DNA of 64,000 bases from Beverwykella pulmonaria (lineage: Eukaryota; Ascomycota; Dothideomycetes; Pleosporales; Melanommataceae): the NCBI GenBank assembly GCA_001599595.1, contig BCHH01000005.1:1619552-1683551 (forward strand). Direction: 5' to 3'. The notes beneath the pieces are model-generated. The model ran no database searches. It saw nothing but the letters and a program-made list of their open reading frames with translations, and was not told the DNA's origin. A program made the position numbers and the translations under genes. This document shows positions 58,976 through 64,000 of the stretch, one piece after another. The first letter of the stretch is position 1, and each line of letters opens with the position of its first letter.

Positions 58976-61900
58976 CTATCGAGGGCGGCTGGCTATCGCT
59001 TGTGGCGCAGGCGGGCGACCACCACCAACGGCGTTCTTGCTCCCAAAGAGCAGCTTGAACCCGTTTTTCAAGGCCGTCATATCTGGATATGCGTGTTTTT
59101 CGAGTTCAAACGCGTTGGGAATGACCTTGACATGCCATGCACCTGGCGTTCCCTTGTAGCCTGCGCGGTAGCAAAGGTAGAAATACCCCGGGTACTTTGG
59201 CATAGCGCAGAAGGCGTACATGAAGCGGCTGGGATTAGCCTCGCAGTAAGTCTTGAGCCATTGTTCTAGGAAATGTTAGCTTGGTGTGCTCATATGGAAC
59301 TCTTCAGAGCGACTTACCAGTAGACTCCTTGCCGCCGGTCTGGAATCGCTCATCTTTCATCATCTCGGTCACCTTCTTTGACATTGCCTCGACATGGTTG
59401 ACAATCAGTTCGTCCAGATCGGAGTACGTGAGTTTGCCAACGCGAAGTTGTTTGCCAAGAGAATACTCTGTCTCTTTGCCCAACTCAAGCACATCGATAT
59501 GTTGGTATGAGTTATCGGCGACCTTCCAAGTGACAGCAAGATGATCGAGTCCCTTAGATGATGGCCGGATAACCACATCGCCCGGCTCTTTGCCGCCGAG
59601 ATATTCTTCAGCCTGAGCGGAGTTGAACGAGAAAAACAATGGATGGTTGACGACTCGATTAGGACGACCGGTGGCGACTTCCTTCTGCCTCTCCGCAGCC
59701 TTCTTGTCTGCAGCCTCTTGCTGTTCGTCCCATTCACCAGGGATGCGGTCGAAGTCCCTTCGAGCAGGTTGCCGGATGAGATCCTCACGGAAGGACAGCT
59801 GTGCGGTAAGAGCCTTACGGTTAAGGTACATAATTCTGGCTTGAACAGTCTGATGGGGCTGGTACACGTGGCGAGGCTCTTGCCCGCCGCTGCCCACCCC
59901 TTCTGGAAATTCTGTCTCGGAGACAGCACCCTCAATACCGCACTCGAGTCGAACTTCGATGTGGTCCGAGAACGTGCGCTTGATTTGGACTGGTATTACC
60001 ATTCCCTCAGTCAAGGACTCTTTCGTCTCCCCTGTTAACATCGTGAAGACTTCGTCCGACGACATGAGTGCAAACATCTGTCGGATCTCCTCATACGGTT
60101 CCGACAACTCGGCGCGGATGGTCTCTAGAGTCGCGCGCTTGCGGTTTCCGAGCTTCTTCTCAATCTCAGAAGCATAGTCTTCGAGGATCAGATCGTGGAT
60201 GTGTTCGGTCTGCTCGTCCCTGACCATCCTACGGATTACAGCACTAGGCCCACCTTCGTCAACTTCAGCTTTGATATCTTCCTCGTCCATGTTCATTGCA
60301 TCTGCAACCATCTTGCGTGCAAGGTCGTAGTCTTCCGGATGGACTCGAGTGTTGTCTAGGTAGTCGGATGTCTCGTCTGTGGAGTCGAAGGGAAGCCAGA
60401 GAAAACTTGCGCAATTCTGGAAGACCTTTGGACCCATTGCGGCTTTCAGCTCACGGTTATCTTGCGCAGAGACTCCAATGAGATCAAAACGTGACTCAAT
60501 TTTCTCGCCATTAAATTGGATCGCCTTAACAAGTCTGTCGGCTTTTCGAGGACCCAAACCACAGACATAAGGCAATAGTTTGGACAAGTACTTATCATCG
60601 TGGGCGTCAATCAGATTAATGCCGACCAAGTTCACCATGTCCACCATGGCATTCTCCAGACGGTCCAGGAGCTTCTCCGGTGGGATTAGAGTCTGATTCT
60701 GAACGAATGGGATAGATATAATATCCTTGCCAAGTGATGCATATTCTGCAAGAGGGTTCTGTAGATACCTGGCAAGAGCGACGCAATATCTCGTCAGCGG
60801 AGGGACCTTGGGGAACTCGGCCGCTGCTCGAGGGCTGTTGTAATAAAGACGTGCAACCTCGTCGTTTACCATGATGACTTCGAGAGCGTCGCTCTTGTCC
60901 ATGCCATCGTCCTGGTCCTCGTACGTAGGACCCCTCAGATCGTTCTGGGTGATGATCTCCTGTAAGTCTTTGTACAGCTTTCTCGTTTCCGTTGAAAACC
61001 CACTGATGCCAATGACATCGGGGTGCCGTCTCCGAAGGACTTCCACCAGCACATCAATGTCTTTGCCGGCGGGGATATTTCTCTCTGGGTTGCCGAGGCG
61101 TAGATCATTGAGCTTGCCAGTTTCCAGAACTCGACCATCATTTTCGACATACGCCCAAAGAATGGCGTCGCCGCGCATGCCCTTTCCATTGGTCAAAGTA
61201 ATTACGTTGGGCGTTGAACCAAGCTCTGCGCCTCGAGGTTTGAAAGGCGCCTGATCGAGCTTGTTGTAATAGTTTTCGCGTGCGCGACTGGCAAGTTCTT
61301 CTTCGCATCTCGCTCGCAGAGTTTCCTTGACACCCGCCGCGATGACACCCTGCAGCTTGTCAAGGGCAGTATCGAGGACCTCACGGCGAAGAGCATTCCA
61401 TGCATCAGCAACTTCACTGATGTTATCAGAGACGATGTGATTGTGAAGTTTCAGCTTGAAATCAGCATAACCGTCCATTCGTATCTCCACTTTGATGAGA
61501 TTCTCTTCCTCAGCTTTAAGCATCTTCAAAAAGAGATCAGGACGACCATGGAGATCCAAAAATGTCTGTCGGCGGAGATACTTGAACTCGTAGTAAGGGT
61601 GGTCCTCGGTGATGCTACGCATGCCCTTGTCAGTCCGGATGCAGTCGATGGTCGCGTTCTGGTAGAAGCTGCCTCTAACAAATCTTCGCAGTCGGGGGCT
61701 CGTTTGAAGTTGCTGAATGAACAGTAATTTTGCAGTCTTCATAATCTGGGCACCAGTCGTGTACTCGTTATCAACCAATTTTTCGGCCAGCTCTTCAGGT
61801 TTTTCAATGGGGTCCTCGATGTATTGACCTCTACCGGAGCCTTCAGCGTTCTTTGCAAAGTCGTCCGGAGTAATTCCAATGGCGTGCACGAAGCTGTTGG

Positions 61901-63407
61901 CTTTACTGGCTCGAATTTTGTCGTAGAATGTTCGGGCGTTATTGGCGCGTTTCTGAGTTCCGTTATACTCCGCGGTTTCCATGCGAAAGTCGTTCATTTC
62001 CGTAGAATACTGGAAGTACAAGTAATCTTGGAGTTCTTGAATTTCCTCGATCGTGACAGCTTTGTGGATCAAGTCCTCCACAACGGTGTCTTGAAGATTT
62101 GCAGCGACCGACTTTACATTGTCGTAGTTCTTCTGCAAAGCATCTCGCTTCTCGGTAAAGGCTCGGAACTTCAGGTCCAGGTCGAAGACTTCCCAGAGCT
62201 CGCTCTGATTGAGAAGGCGCTCTGGCCGCGCGTCCATGGGCATGCCGTTATCTGGATCATCCTGCAAATCGGAAGGAGCGTGAATCAGATAATCTTTCCT
62301 ATGATTGAAAATGAAGGGAACCTCATAATCTTCGACGTTCAGAAACTCGAGGACCTTTCTGACAGCCTTTCGAAATGGTCTCTCGAAGTATGCCGGCAAG
62401 GGCTTCTTGGGCCAGATTAGCTTTGTGATCCAGATAGCCTCCTCGTGAAGTCGGGTCTCCATCTCCTCAGGTGTCAAGTCGAGTTGCTGGAAGGGCATCC
62501 GCGCTAACTGGACGCGTTCGGGGATATCGACCTCGCGGATGATGTTGTCCTCATCCGTGAGCAGGCGATCGGCAAGCTGTGCAGGCTCGAAAACGTCCTT
62601 GAGCTCAAGCTCCTTCTCCTCGCCGACTGCGTCATCTGCATCCTGCAGTTCAAGGGCCCAATTATAGTCGGTGCCGTCGCCGAATGCGGCCCTGTAATCT
62701 TCCTCGGCACCTTCGTCCAGGCCGGCAGCCTGCAGCCCACTTGTGATGATTGATATTCCTGGTTGTCCGACCTCGCGGTCATCCTCGATGTCGTCTTCGA
62801 ACTGGTCTTCTTCGATGAAGTCGGCGAACTCGTTGTCGAACTGTGCCCCAGGGCGGCGTCGCTCGTCGTCGCCATCATCGATGATGTCGTCGTCGTCAGA
62901 GAAGATGTCGGCGACCCCGCGGGTTTTGGTCACGCGTTCTTTGTGGCCTCGCTTCAGGCGCTTGTACTTGGACTGGAACGCGTGTCAGCCTGCGAGCCAG
63001 AGGTTGCTCAGAGCTCTCCTACCTGTGTCGCCTCTCGAGGCTCGATATCTACCCCGATAAGATCCAGGTCCTCGTCATCGAGGGCCTCCTCGACCTCGCG
63101 GTTCTTGCGCTTCTTCTTCTTTTTGCGCGTGCTGCGGTCCTCCACTTCTTCCTCCTCTTCGTCGTCATCATCCTGGATGAAGCCGTCGCCTTCCTACATG
63201 CTGGTCAGCAGGCGCAGAGATGCCGCGAAGACGGCAGTTACTCACTGCTTTTAACAATTCTTCATCGTCCTCTTCCTCCTCCTCGCTCGAATCCTCGATG
63301 CCGTTTGCGCCATTAAGCTTCTTGGGGCGGACGTCGTCCTCCTCATCGAAATCTTCGTCGTCCTCGTCGCTGCCTACATCGGCGTGATTGTCAATGAGGG
63401 CCTGCAT
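58976..63407 (-). CDS. SPT6: Transcription elongation factor SPT6 (4 exons)
   Basis: Exons 63407-63246, 63193-63023, 62972-59318 and 59265-58976 (1425 aa), with the usual length for fungal SPT6. All junctions are in phase. The N-terminus is highly acidic with a basic patch (TRKKKKKRKNREVEE) and the FIEEDQFEDD segment, probably contacting Spn1/Iws1 and histones. The core follows with a helical region, a YqgF-like domain (GLVxx-type strand region near 650-750), a helix-hairpin-helix part (LPYVCGLGPRKADRLVKAIQ), a death-like domain, S1 (about 1100-1172, GMVIPVQIKR...) and tandem SH2 domains (about 1221-1310 with GDVVIRPSS, and about 1327-1425 in exon 4 with GYFYLCYRAG). The protein is a nuclear histone chaperone travelling with RNA polymerase II. 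The final 52-bp intron splits the two SH2 modules. Confidence 0.95.
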
Positions 63408-64000
63408 TGTATGTCGCAAGAACAAAGAATACCGCGGAGGTCGTCGACGAGGGTTGCTGAGCGCACTGAGGAGAGGATTCCTGGAGCGGCAGGATTGGCG
63501 GCGCGGGAGAACTCTGTGACTGAGAGCCAAAGGAGGTGGAGAAGGAGAGCGCAGAGGAGGCAGATGGGAGTGTTTAAAGGTCCAAGTTCAAGGCCGGGCT
63601 CAAATTCGGTGCACGTGAGCGCTAGTCCATAAAAGGAACAACTCACCAGCCACAGGCAAGCCACGCCTAGGCTTCTTTCACCCCCGGACCTGAACTTCGA
63701 AGCTCCGTCCCGACAATGATGGTCCAAAATAGGCCCCCATGCCTCGCCGCCAACGCAGTGAATAGGGAATGCATGCTGGCGTGTCGGGCTGCTGTGCGCT
63801 ATCTCTCGCCGCACTCTTGTAGGCCCTGGGCTGGGCGGGAGCAGCCGTTCAGCGCTGGCGCTAGACGCCAAGGCGAAGCAGAGCACCACTGGCCTGGCCA
63901 AACTGAAACCCTCCTGACGAGTGGTCTTCAATCAGCTATCTACATAATACCAGCGGCGCCCACGTCTTTCATAGCTTGTGTCTGTCCTCTTGCACGACAA
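63408..64000. other. SPT6 upstream region
   Basis: Promoter and 5' leader of SPT6. A long minus-strand frame (63374-63931) overlaps the SPT6 start in another frame and has no motif, so it is not counted. No gene is recognised at the window edge. Confidence 0.4.

Noticed and set aside
63374..63931. 185-codon minus-strand frame over the SPT6 start
   Set aside because: It overlaps SPT6 exon 1 in another frame, has no motif, and its sequence is explained by the SPT6 coding and promoter DNA.
1..64000. CRISPR arrays or bacterial operons
   Set aside because: No direct-repeat/spacer pattern; genes have spliceosomal introns and eukaryotic domains.

Overview
This window is nuclear DNA of a filamentous ascomycete (Pezizomycotina). 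Genes are split by short introns of about 40-100 bp with GT donors, CTAAC/CTGAC-like branch sites and AG acceptors. Many predicted proteins belong to fungal families: DUF3176, fungal F-box and LPxELRN proteins, fucose-lectin propeller, DHA-type MFS, AttH/CrtC-like, and SPT6 with fungal domain order. The lineage cannot be fixed further from sequence alone. About two fifths of the window is coding. The rest is gene-poor and holds solo LTRs, a MITE, tandem repeats and decayed genes, so most of it reads as accessory territory. Only the right end (TDP2-like EEP phosphodiesterase and SPT6, 57.2-63.4 kb) looks like a conserved housekeeping block.

Layout. 0-5 kb: a short-chain dehydrogenase relic, a four-TM protein gene, and a solo LTR with a perfect target-site duplication. 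5-14.3 kb: a tandem pair of DUF3176 membrane protein genes, each followed by the same 421-bp segment. The first copy lacks its C-terminus. Between the second copy and its downstream segment sits a small secreted-protein gene. 15.4-17.3 kb: an F-box fragment, a broken tRNA-Pro-like gene and a second four-TM gene. 20.2-24.4 kb: an LPxELRN-motif protein with a 5-nt first exon, and a coiled-coil protein. 25-26.4 kb: decayed, possibly transcription-factor-derived sequence. 27.6-29.5 kb: a five-exon membrane-anchored fucose-lectin-like gene. 30.9-32.6 kb: LTR relics and a 59-bp hairpin repeat. 32.9-35.6 kb: a six-exon secreted SGNH/GDSL hydrolase. 36.0-39.4 kb: a MITE with internal 21-bp repeats, an orphan secreted protein and an F-box protein. 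40-42.6 kb: degenerate DNA containing ambiguous bases.

43-54 kb holds an MFS drug/toxin exporter, an NmrA-like NAD(P)-binding protein, an AttH/CrtC-like (Diels-Alderase-type fold) gene whose reading frame does not join cleanly, and a secreted tandem-repeat protein. In the repeat protein, each repeat begins with the same Glu-Arg-x-(Leu/Ala)-Pro motif that follows the signal peptide. These four could be a small specialised-metabolism or secreted-peptide neighbourhood, but that is inference from gene content only. No polyketide synthase, NRPS, terpene cyclase or UstYa-type gene is seen.

Exon boundaries were derived by hand from reading frame, splice motifs and protein continuity. For most multi-exon genes every junction keeps phase and the total is divisible by three, which supports the models. 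The AttH-like gene is the exception.
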